Source: Mucilaginibacter sp. CSA2-8R
GTDB lineage: Bacteria > Bacteroidota > Bacteroidia > Sphingobacteriales > Sphingobacteriaceae
Reading direction: 5' to 3'
Assembly: GCF_038806765.1 (NCBI RefSeq)
Contig: NZ_CP152389.1
Span: 1,364,001-1,428,000, forward strand
Length of the DNA: 64,000 bases
The notes below the pieces were generated by a model. The model was not told the DNA's origin. It saw nothing but the letters and a program-made list of their open reading frames with translations, and made no database searches. The translations under genes and the position numbers were made by a program. Below are positions 26,445-33,850 of this stretch, piece after piece. Positions within the stretch are counted from its first letter, which is position 1; each line of letters starts with the position of its first letter.

Positions 26445-26603
26445 CTATTTTTTAATACGTTTTGCTTTTTTATCCCGGCCATAATGCCAGGGGCAGTGCA
26501 GGCATTTGTTTTTGCAGCAGTGGCCGCGCTTTAGGTGGTAAGCCTCGGTAAATACATAATTACCGTCTGCATTAATGTAATAATCAACCCCTTCAGTCAG
26601 CAT
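26445..26603 (-). CDS. DUF5522 family small cysteine-rich protein (52 aa)
   Basis: A short frame from ATG 26601-26603 to TAG 26445-26447. The 52-residue product has the DUF5522 pattern: DYYINADGNYVFTEAYHLKRG, then the cluster CCKNKCLHCPW, a likely metal site, and a lysine-rich tail. Function is unknown. It starts 3 nt after the stop of the MBL exonuclease gene, which makes it part of that operon. Confidence 0.85.
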   Translation of the reverse strand: MLTEGVDYYINADGNYVFTEAYHLKRGHCCKNKCLHCPWHYGRDKKAKRIKK

Positions 26604-26606
26604 GTA

Positions 26607-27545
26607 TTAATTAAGCGATTTAGTAAATATGCGGTCGCCAAAATAATCTTTTAGGTGTCGGCCATCGCCATGCAAGGTCCATATTTGCTGCGGATTTACC
26701 TGCTTTACGGCCTGCAACACGTCGTTCCAGTCGGCATGGTCTGAAATAAACAAAGTATCCTGTTGGTTGGCCTGCAGATTTTTCCACCCGGAGGCAAACA
26801 AGCGTTTTACGCCTTCGGCGCGCAAATAACTATTAAAAGTAAAAGGAGGCACCAGGTACACATATTGCTGCTGATCTTTCATCAGCTTACGGTTATACAT
26901 TTGGTATGGTCCTAAAGCATAGCCATGTTTTTCATAAACGGTACTTAATGGTGCAATACGAAAGTGTACAAGCACCTTTTTTTCGGGTACGTAATGATTG
27001 ATCATATGGGTAAGGCGTTGTGCTTTGCCTAAACCGTAAGCTCCTAACAAAATATTGCTTTTAATGTGGGCAAGCTTTTCAATCTCTTGCACCGGGTCTG
27101 GATGAATGATGTCCGGGTCGGCGAAGGTACTTTCAGTAATCAACACATCTGCTGTAACCCACTCTATAGGCTGGCAGGTGGGGTCGGGCTGTAATTTATA
27201 ATCGCCGGTGTAAATGTAAGTAGTACCCTGGTACTGCATTACTACCTGGGCTGAGCCAAGCATATGCCCGGCAGATATAAAAAACAGGCTTACGCCACCA
27301 ATATTAAATTCCTGGTGCCAGTTAAATAGCCGAAAGTTGCGACCTGCATTTTTACTATAACGCAGTTTCATAAAATCGGCAGTGGGGGTAGTGCAATAAA
27401 CATGGTGGTTGCCGGCTACGGCATGGTCGCCGTGGGCATGGGTAATAACGGCATGCTCAACCGGTTGCTGCGGATCCAAATAAAAATTGCCGTATTTACA
27501 GTAAAGCCCATTAGCATTATAAGCTACAAAATCGTCGAGTATCAT
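26607..27545 (-). CDS. MBL-fold exonuclease / mRNA 3'-end-processing-factor-like protein
   Basis: 312 residues of the metallo-beta-lactamase fold, beta-CASP-like group, which includes the so-called ligase-associated DNA damage response exonucleases. The metal motif HAHGDH is at 36-41, with further ligands in SAGHMLGSAQV, YTGDYK and a late FISDHADW. The companion genes of the ligase-associated system (LigB-type ligase, Lhr-like helicase) are absent here. It overlaps coaE by 4 bp. RNA versus DNA substrate cannot be decided from sequence. Confidence 0.8.
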   Translation of the reverse strand: MILDDFVAYNANGLYCKYGNFYLDPQQPVEHAVITHAHGDHAVAGNHHVYCTTPTADFMKLRYSKNAGRNFRLFNWHQEFNIGGVSLFFISAGHMLGSAQVVMQYQGTTYIYTGDYKLQPDPTCQPIEWVTADVLITESTFADPDIIHPDPVQEIEKLAHIKSNILLGAYGLGKAQRLTHMINHYVPEKKVLVHFRIAPLSTVYEKHGYALGPYQMYNRKLMKDQQQYVYLVPPFTFNSYLRAEGVKRLFASGWKNLQANQQDTLFISDHADWNDVLQAVKQVNPQQIWTLHGDGRHLKDYFGDRIFTKSLN

Positions 27546-28147
27546 GTTAAAATATGGCCGGCATGAGCGCTAAGCTCCCGGTGTATGGCTAAAGCTTGGG
27601 GGATAACCAGTTGGGTATTGTCGTTATTAATGGTATAGCTGGCCAGTTGTTGCTTTTGATCTTGCGGCATTTGCTTAGCTTCTCGGCTTTGTGCTTCGGC
27701 GTTAGTAATACCATCGCGCTGCACTACCCGGGCAATACGCATATCGGTAGGGGCGGTTACTACAATAGTATAATCGCAGTCTTTGTAAGATCCGCTTTCA
27801 AACAACACCGCAGCTTCTTTTAAAACATACGGGGCATCAGGGTATTGCAAAACCCATTGGTCAAATGCCCGGAATACGGCAGGGTGCACTAATGCATTTA
27901 GTTTGTGAAGTTCGGCTTCATTATTAAACACTACACCAGCAATCAGTTTTCGGTTAAGTGAACCATCAGCAAAATAAGCGTCGGTACCAAAGTGCTCTTT
28001 GATGGAGTTAATTAACTGATGGTCGTTAACCATTACTTTTTTAGCTTCTGCATCCGAATAAAAAACAGGAATACCCAATATTTCAAATAAGCGGCTTGCC
28101 GTAGTTTTGCCGCTGCCAATGTTGCCGGTAATTCCAATTTTTAGCAT
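27542..28147 (-). CDS. coaE: dephospho-CoA kinase
   Basis: Last step of coenzyme A synthesis, phosphorylating dephospho-CoA at the ribose 3'-OH. 201 residues. The P-loop GNIGSGKTT is at the N-terminus. The substrate-binding region includes FYSDAEAKKVM and HPAVFRAF, and the LID-like arginines are in IARVVQRDG. It overlaps the downstream MBL gene and follows the ybbR-like gene by 5 bp, inside the leftward nusB operon. Confidence 0.94.
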   Translation of the reverse strand: MLKIGITGNIGSGKTTASRLFEILGIPVFYSDAEAKKVMVNDHQLINSIKEHFGTDAYFADGSLNRKLIAGVVFNNEAELHKLNALVHPAVFRAFDQWVLQYPDAPYVLKEAAVLFESGSYKDCDYTIVVTAPTDMRIARVVQRDGITNAEAQSREAKQMPQDQKQQLASYTINNDNTQLVIPQALAIHRELSAHAGHILT

Positions 28148-28152
28148 AATAT

Positions 28153-29097
28153 TTATTTTTTTATCAGAAAATCAATATTTCGCGGTACAACATTTACAAT
28201 CCGGCAGTAGGCGGGCATGCGGGTAATGTTTACGGGCAATACCGTATAGCCTTGTTCCCACAAAGCAAAGTTTGCATTAGCTTCAAAAAAGTCCTGGTCA
28301 ACCTCGGCATAGCGGCTCAGCGGAATAGTAAATGTAACTTTAATATATTGCGGGAAAACCTTCACGTTATAATAGTGCAGGTTACCTACCAGGTTAACCG
28401 GTATACGGAGTGTTTTTTCGGTAAACTCTTCAACCGGTAAATGTACCTGTACGCTTTTAGGATAAATATTGATGTTGCCTTCTTTTACAGGTTGCAGTTT
28501 TAATTTGCCGCGTATATCGTTGTTAGCGCCAGTCACCTTTAATGTATCTGTTTTCCATGACGTAATTTTATTTATCACGTTTCCAGGGCCGGTAATAGTT
28601 ACGTAAGCTGGTTTAATATTTATTTTACCCGAAGGCGCAAACTGCGGCAGATATGCTACATCAAGTAGGGGCTCTACTTTTACCCGTTTTAAAACACGGT
28701 TAGTAAAGTCAAAATAAAGGGTATCCGGATTAAAAGAAATAATCCGGTGCGATTTGTCTCGGTGCCGGTTTATTTCTGCAATCTGTGTATTTAAAGCAAT
28801 AAAGTTACTGTGCTCAAGCGTATGCAAATCAATGGTTACCGGTTCATAATTGTTATTAAACCGGGCAAAAAGCATATGCCAGCCGTCGCCTTGCATAATT
28901 GCATCAACTGTATCGGGTTGCAGGGCATGAAATGCGCGCTTTTGAGGGGTATTTTTAAAGGTAAGGGTTTGCCTTACGGTAAAGTTATAAGAGCCGGATA
29001 GTGTAGCCAGTATCCAGGCACCAATTGCAATTAATATGCAGGTAAAAAATGCAGACACCCGCCTGCGTTCTGCTACCGACAATTTAATTATACCCAT
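28153..29097 (-). CDS. YbbR-like domain protein
   Basis: 314 residues. One N-terminal membrane segment (about 13-33) follows a short cytoplasmic tail. The remainder, outside the membrane, consists of repeated YbbR beta domains: VKVEPLLDVAYLPQFAPSG, PAYVTITGPGNVI and VNLVGNLHYYNVKVFP all fit the repeat. In Firmicutes the YbbR protein CdaR binds and regulates the diadenylate cyclase CdaA; no cdaA gene is in this operon, so that role is unproven here. It lies between yajC and coaE. Confidence 0.82.
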   Translation of the reverse strand: MGIIKLSVAERRRVSAFFTCILIAIGAWILATLSGSYNFTVRQTLTFKNTPQKRAFHALQPDTVDAIMQGDGWHMLFARFNNNYEPVTIDLHTLEHSNFIALNTQIAEINRHRDKSHRIISFNPDTLYFDFTNRVLKRVKVEPLLDVAYLPQFAPSGKINIKPAYVTITGPGNVINKITSWKTDTLKVTGANNDIRGKLKLQPVKEGNINIYPKSVQVHLPVEEFTEKTLRIPVNLVGNLHYYNVKVFPQYIKVTFTIPLSRYAEVDQDFFEANANFALWEQGYTVLPVNITRMPAYCRIVNVVPRNIDFLIKK

Positions 29098-29181
29098 ATC
29101 TGATGCTTTACCAATGTAAAAGTAAAATGCCGCCCCGGGTTTGCAAACGCGGAAACGGCATTTATTTTAAACCACCAAAGT

Positions 29182-29496
29182 CTAAGCTTTGGCCGGTGTG
29201 TTTAAAGCTTTTGAAGAATCAAGCGAAACAGCTGCTTTATCAAACCTGATTTTGCCGTTTTCAACTTCTAGTAAGATGGTGTTATCGTTGATATCAATAA
29301 TGCGTCCGTGTATGCCCGCGGTAGTAACTACGCGGTCGCCTTTTTTTAATTCTTCAACGTATTTTTTCTGGTCTTTCTGTTTTTTAACCTGAGGGCGGAT
29401 CATAAAAAAGTAGAAAACCACAATGATCAAAACCATGGTAATGATCTGGCCAGTGGCTGCACCACCTCCAAATTGTAATAAAATTGCTGCTGTCAT
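29182..29496 (-). CDS. yajC: preprotein translocase subunit YajC
   Basis: 104 residues, single N-terminal membrane helix (about 18-36) followed by a cytoplasmic domain. The family signature FYFFMIRPQVKKQKDQKKYVE and the GDRVVTTAGIHGRI segment are clear. It associates with SecDF in protein export. It is 19 bp downstream of the DUF1573 gene and cotranscribed with it; secDF is not in the window. Confidence 0.95.
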   Translation of the reverse strand: MTAAILLQFGGGAATGQIITMVLIIVVFYFFMIRPQVKKQKDQKKYVEELKKGDRVVTTAGIHGRIIDINDNTILLEVENGKIRFDKAAVSLDSSKALNTPAKA

Positions 29497-29515
29497 GTAA
29501 ATCAGTAAATTTTGC

Positions 29516-29965
29516 TTATTTTTTTGCTTTATCGTCGGTAGTAACTTCGCCGGTTAAATGCACCCTGTTTTCGCCCGGAACGGTATTGGCTACGACAGTA
29601 ATTAATTTGTCTTGCAAACCACTTTTGCCCGCGCTGTTAAAGGTTACTTTTACCGTGCTGGCCTGTCCGGGCTGTATAGGCTCTTTAGATACTTCGGGCG
29701 TGGTACAGCCGCAGGTAGCGTAAGCTTCTTTTATTATTAACGGCGACTTACCGGTGTTGGTGTACTTGTACAGGTAAGTCACTTTGTCGCCTTGTTTAAT
29801 TTTACCAAAGTCGTGTGCCTCGGTTTCAAACTTCATTACCGGGGCATTAACGCTGTCAACCGGTGCGGCTGCAGTATTGCTGCCTATATCTGTTTTTTGA
29901 GTGGTTTGGTTGCAGGCGGCCAATGCTATGACCATACATAAACCTGCAGAAATAATTTTTATCAT
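29516..29965 (-). CDS. DUF1573 lipoprotein
   Basis: 149 residues. Lipobox LAAC with lipidated cysteine near 18, then a short linker and one DUF1573 domain. This is an immunoglobulin-like domain with the typical FETEAHDFGKIKQGDKV opening and the ATCGCTTPEVSKEPIQPG motif containing the conserved paired cysteines. Its ATG overlaps the nusB stop (TAATG), which suggests translational coupling. Function in Bacteroidota is unknown despite its wide occurrence, commonly beside nusB and yajC. Confidence 0.9.
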   Translation of the reverse strand: MIKIISAGLCMVIALAACNQTTQKTDIGSNTAAAPVDSVNAPVMKFETEAHDFGKIKQGDKVTYLYKYTNTGKSPLIIKEAYATCGCTTPEVSKEPIQPGQASTVKVTFNSAGKSGLQDKLITVVANTVPGENRVHLTGEVTTDDKAKK

Positions 29966-30912
29966 TATTCTATTAATCCACGGCCCGATTTCCGGATCCT
30001 GTTTTGTTCTTTTAGTTCAAATAAAATCTTATCTAAGATACCGTTAATAAACGAGTTACTTTTCGGAGTACTTAATTCTTTTGCAATCTCCAGATACTCG
30101 TTAATAGTAACCTTAACCGGTACCGATGCGAAGTTAATAAACTCAGTAATGGCCATTTTCATCAGCAGGGTATCCATCATAGCAATACGTTCAGGTTCCC
30201 AATTTTGCGTTTTTTGCGCAATCATATCCTGATACTCTGCATTATATCTTACCGTTTGCCTAAACAGGTCTACAATAAAATCACGGTCTTCTGTCCAGTT
30301 GCCGGTAACTTCTGCCAGTTTATTTTGCTGCGGATTGTCGAAAGAGAAGTTTTTAAAGGTTTTGGCAATCATTGCCTGTAAAACATCCTTGTCAACCGGC
30401 CACGATATAAACATATCTTCAAAAACCTGCTCAGCAACCGACGATTTTAAGATTACTTTTTTAAAGATGAATTTAATAATGTCTTTATCAGTTTGTAGGG
30501 TATCATCTGTTTTTTGCAGGTATGCTCTGTACTCATCGGAGTTTTTTAGCGTGATAAATAAAGTTTTAGAAAGCTCGGGCTCAAAATCCCATGATACTTT
30601 GTACTTCTTTAAAGCAGCAATATATTCTTTATTAACGTGCAGTGACGCGATAAAACGATTTTCGAGAATTTTAAGATTGGGATTTAAATCTTCGGCCGTT
30701 GGCAGGTGTTTGTTTGCTCTTTCGGCAGCGTCATTGCTGGCGTATTGAATTACCTCGTCAATAAGCGAAAGCATCCAAATGTACATTTCATATACCTTGT
30801 CAATGTTTTGCAGCAGTAGTTTTTCGTGCTGGCTTACATCTTTCGGTTCGGTTTGGTGGTATGCGTATAAAGCCTGTAATACTTTAACCCGGAGGTGCCT
30901 TCTGTTTAACAT
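29965..30912 (-). CDS. nusB: transcription antitermination factor NusB (long Bacteroidota form)
   Basis: RNA-binding factor that with S10 (NusE) forms the rRNA antitermination complex. 315 residues, about twice the E. coli protein. The extra N-terminal and middle part begins with MLNRRHLRVKVLQALYAYHQ, and the canonical NusB core follows at the end: RIAMMDTLLMKMAITEFINF, VTINEYLEIAKELSTPKSNSFINGILDKI. This long form is normal in the phylum. First gene of a leftward operon of at least seven genes. Confidence 0.93.
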   Translation of the reverse strand: MLNRRHLRVKVLQALYAYHQTEPKDVSQHEKLLLQNIDKVYEMYIWMLSLIDEVIQYASNDAAERANKHLPTAEDLNPNLKILENRFIASLHVNKEYIAALKKYKVSWDFEPELSKTLFITLKNSDEYRAYLQKTDDTLQTDKDIIKFIFKKVILKSSVAEQVFEDMFISWPVDKDVLQAMIAKTFKNFSFDNPQQNKLAEVTGNWTEDRDFIVDLFRQTVRYNAEYQDMIAQKTQNWEPERIAMMDTLLMKMAITEFINFASVPVKVTINEYLEIAKELSTPKSNSFINGILDKILFELKEQNRIRKSGRGLIE

Positions 30913-31187
30913 GAATAAGAACGTTTGTAATATTTATTTATATAAAATGCTAAATTTTCACAATGTGTAGTTAAACAGTATAATGGTTTTTGTTGAAATA
31001 AATGCCAAAAAATTAAGTCAGCCTCACATCATCCATAAACCGGTAACCCATCAAATCAATGAACCTATAGCCCCGCAAAAATAGGTATTTTTTCGATGGA
31101 CGTAAACATTAATGTGCAATGTTTATTTGAGCAGCACAGTGGGCAATACGTAACAACGTTAATAGGTAAACAACATAATAAAAGCCT

Positions 31188-31195
31188 TACCTTTG
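31188..31195 (+). promoter_or_regulatory. -7 promoter element of the ABC exporter gene
   Basis: TACCTTTG matches TAnnTTTG and ends 9 nt before the ATG at 31205. The predicted leader is about 6 nt. The in-frame TTG at 31193 lies inside this element and is therefore unlikely to be the start codon. Confidence 0.5.
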
Positions 31196-31204
31196 CCGGG
31201 CTGT

Positions 31205-33004
31205 ATGAGAAGTCTTGCATATCTCAATAAATATTTTTACAAATATCGCTGGCATTTAATACCGGGTATTCTGTTCGTGGTTATTTCAAACGTGTTTGGG
31301 GTGCTGCCAGCGCAGGTTATTCGTGTGGCTTTTAATTTGGTGTCAGAAAATATCCAGATTTATCACTTGTACACCGGCTTTGAGCGGCAACAGGTTATTT
31401 ACCAGATATTTGGGTCGAGCCTGTTATTGTTTGGGGCATTAGTATTTGTGCTGGCCTTGCTTAGGGGATTATTTTTATTCTTTATGCGGCAAACCATCAT
31501 TTTAATGTCCAGGCATATTGAGTATGATCTTAAAAATGAGATTTATGCACATTACCAAAAGCTTTCGCTGGCTTTTTACCGCCGGCATAATACGGGTGAT
31601 TTGATGAACCGGGTAACCGAGGATGTGAGTAGGGTACGTATGTATTTAGGTCCCGGTATTATGTACGCTATTAATACCGTTGTGCTGTTTATTTTAACCG
31701 TGTATGCCATGCTGAGCGTGAACGGAAGACTTACCTTTTTTTCGTTACTGCCTATGCCGGTGCTGGTGTTTAGCATTTACTATGTAAACAATATCATTGA
31801 GCACCGCAGTGAGAAGATACAAGAGCGGTTGTCAGCGCTCTCCAGCTTTGTACAAGAGAATATATCGGGTATAAGGGTAATCAAGTCATATGTTAGAGAG
31901 GGCTTTGTAAACGAGCGTTTTTCTGCAGAGAGTGAACAATATAATCACCACTCGATGGAGCTTACCCGTGTGCAGGCATTGTTTTTTCCGATGATGCTAT
32001 TGCTGGTGGGATTGAGTAACGTACTGATTGTATACATAGGTGGCGTGGAGGTGATGAAAGGCAATATCACCTCGGGCAATATTGCCGAGTTTGTAGTATA
32101 CCTAGGGCAGCTTACCTTCCCGGTAATGAGTTTAGGCTGGGTATCATCGCTTATTCAGCGGGCCGCGGCATCGCAAAAACGTATCAACGAGTTTTTACAC
32201 CAGGAGCCCGAGATTATATCACCGGATGTGCCGCCTAAGAAGGTTGAAGGGCAAATTGTGTTTGATAACGTAAGTTTCACTTACCCGGATACCGGCATAG
32301 AGGCATTGAAAAATATTTCGTTTACGGTAAACCCCGGCGAGTTAGTGGCTGTGATTGGCCGTACAGGTTCGGGTAAATCAACCCTGGCAAATTTACTGAT
32401 GCGGATGTATGATGTTACAGGCGGCGAGATACGTATTGATTATACACCACTCAAAAATTTAAACCTGGAAAGCTACCGGTCGCAGATTGGTTTTGTGCCG
32501 CAGGAAGTTTTTTTGTTTTCTGATACCATAGCCAACAATATTGCTTTTAGCGCAGACCAACTGGACATGCCTGCTGTAGAGCAAGCCGCCAAAGATGCGG
32601 CTGTTTACCATAATATTATGGAGTTGGATCAGCAATTCAACACGCTGATTGGTGAGCGTGGTGTAACCTTGTCGGGCGGGCAAAAGCAAAGGGTGAGTAT
32701 TGCCAGGGCTATCATCAAGCAACCGCAGATTCTGGTTTTTGATGATTGTTTATCAGCTGTTGATACCCGCACCGAAGAAGAAATTTTAGGAAACTTAGGG
32801 CACATTATGAAAGACAAAACCAGCATTATCATTGCCCATCGTATATCCACTATACGCAGTGCAGATAAAATATTGGTGATGGATGAGGGGCGAATTGCGG
32901 AGTACGGCAATCACCAGGAATTAATGCAGCAAAAAGGTATCTATTTTGATTTATACGAGAAACAACTGTTGGAAGAAGAAAGCCCAATCACTCCTCAAAG
33001 TTAA
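31205..33004 (+). CDS. ABC exporter half-transporter (membrane and ATPase domains fused)
   Basis: 599 residues. A six-helix exporter membrane domain (about 15-300) is followed by an ATP-binding domain with Walker A GRTGSGKST, Q-loop GFVPQEVFLF, signature LSGGQKQR and the H-loop IIIAHR. In Walker B the catalytic glutamate is replaced by aspartate (FDDCLSAVD, D514). This is seen in the degenerate partner of heterodimeric exporters such as TM287/288, although some homodimers carry it too. No partner gene adjoins. The substrate is unknown (drug or lipid are family possibilities). ATG 31205 is chosen over the upstream TTG that lies in the promoter. Confidence 0.88.
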   Translation: MRSLAYLNKYFYKYRWHLIPGILFVVISNVFGVLPAQVIRVAFNLVSENIQIYHLYTGFERQQVIYQIFGSSLLLFGALVFVLALLRGLFLFFMRQTIILMSRHIEYDLKNEIYAHYQKLSLAFYRRHNTGDLMNRVTEDVSRVRMYLGPGIMYAINTVVLFILTVYAMLSVNGRLTFFSLLPMPVLVFSIYYVNNIIEHRSEKIQERLSALSSFVQENISGIRVIKSYVREGFVNERFSAESEQYNHHSMELTRVQALFFPMMLLLVGLSNVLIVYIGGVEVMKGNITSGNIAEFVVYLGQLTFPVMSLGWVSSLIQRAAASQKRINEFLHQEPEIISPDVPPKKVEGQIVFDNVSFTYPDTGIEALKNISFTVNPGELVAVIGRTGSGKSTLANLLMRMYDVTGGEIRIDYTPLKNLNLESYRSQIGFVPQEVFLFSDTIANNIAFSADQLDMPAVEQAAKDAAVYHNIMELDQQFNTLIGERGVTLSGGQKQRVSIARAIIKQPQILVFDDCLSAVDTRTEEEILGNLGHIMKDKTSIIIAHRISTIRSADKILVMDEGRIAEYGNHQELMQQKGIYFDLYEKQLLEEESPITPQS

Positions 33005-33016
33005 GAGAGCTTAGCC

Positions 33017-33069
33017 ATAACAAAAGCAAACGCGATAAAATCTTCTTTTACCGCGTTTGTTTTTGTTAT
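33017..33069. terminator. bidirectional terminator after the ABC exporter gene
   Basis: An 18-bp stem, 33017-33034 with 33052-33069, contains a single G-U pair and a 17-nt loop. It sits between the exporter stop and the convergent disordered-protein gene. Confidence 0.75.
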
Positions 33070-33084
33070 AAGTATTTTAACTTT

Positions 33085-33669
33085 TTACTGGTTTTCCGGA
33101 CTATGGCTGCCATAGTCTGGCGTGCCTTTGTCGTCTTCGGGTTTGTAATAAGCTGTACCCGGAGTATCCGAGTCATCTTGCCCTACTTTTTGGCGGTCGC
33201 CATCGTTATCGGCAGTACCCTCTTGGGTTTTGCCATTATCTTGCTCAACGCCGCCTACTTTTTGTTGTTCTGGCTCTTCACGGTAGCCCGGAACTTCTTC
33301 TTTTCCTTCGTTCACGTCTGGTTCTCCTTGTTGGTCTTGTGGTTTAAAATTTGTGTTTTCAGGGTGCTCTTCGAGCGGTTCGGTACGTTTAAAATAATCG
33401 TTGCTATAACCTGCATTGCGCGATGGGTTAGCTAAATCATCACCCGAACGGTTTACGTTAACTTCGCCGAATTTTTGGCCGCCCATACCATGGCTTTCGT
33501 AACCAGGCTGGTCAGGGTTGGCATCTTCGCCGCCAAATATGGTTCGTTTTAAGTCGCTTTCGTCTAAATTATCATCATCCTCAACCTTGTAACCTCCTGC
33601 CGGAGCGTCGGCCGATTGTTCGGTATGGTGTGGATAATCTTTGGTTGGTTCATCATCATAGGGTACCAT
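33085..33669 (-). CDS. acidic, intrinsically disordered protein of unknown function
   Basis: I do not recognise the gene. From ATG 33669 (MVPYDDEPTKDYPHHTEQ) it is 194 residues. An in-frame GTG at 33762 would add 31 residues unlike the rest. The product is low-complexity: dominated by D, E, G, P, Q and N, nearly free of hydrophobic stretches, no cysteine, no signal or membrane segment. Short motifs recur: QKVG occurs twice, and YKxEDD occurs near both ends. Such composition fits a soluble, flexible stress- or desiccation-type protein, but that is only inference. Single gene with a shared terminator. Confidence 0.6.
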   Translation of the reverse strand: MVPYDDEPTKDYPHHTEQSADAPAGGYKVEDDDNLDESDLKRTIFGGEDANPDQPGYESHGMGGQKFGEVNVNRSGDDLANPSRNAGYSNDYFKRTEPLEEHPENTNFKPQDQQGEPDVNEGKEEVPGYREEPEQQKVGGVEQDNGKTQEGTADNDGDRQKVGQDDSDTPGTAYYKPEDDKGTPDYGSHSPENQ

Positions 33670-33850
33670 AGGATATTGTATTGATGTATAATTACAAAAG
33701 GTTTCAGCAACAGATTTGTTTTGGCTTGTACCGGTTTTGCTGTGGTTAGTATTAGTATGCACTTTTATTGCTCATAAAGTAAAAATTGTACCATAAAGCG
33801 ATGGGTTTACACGTTAACTTTACAGTGAAAGCTTAGGCTGTGATTTTAGC

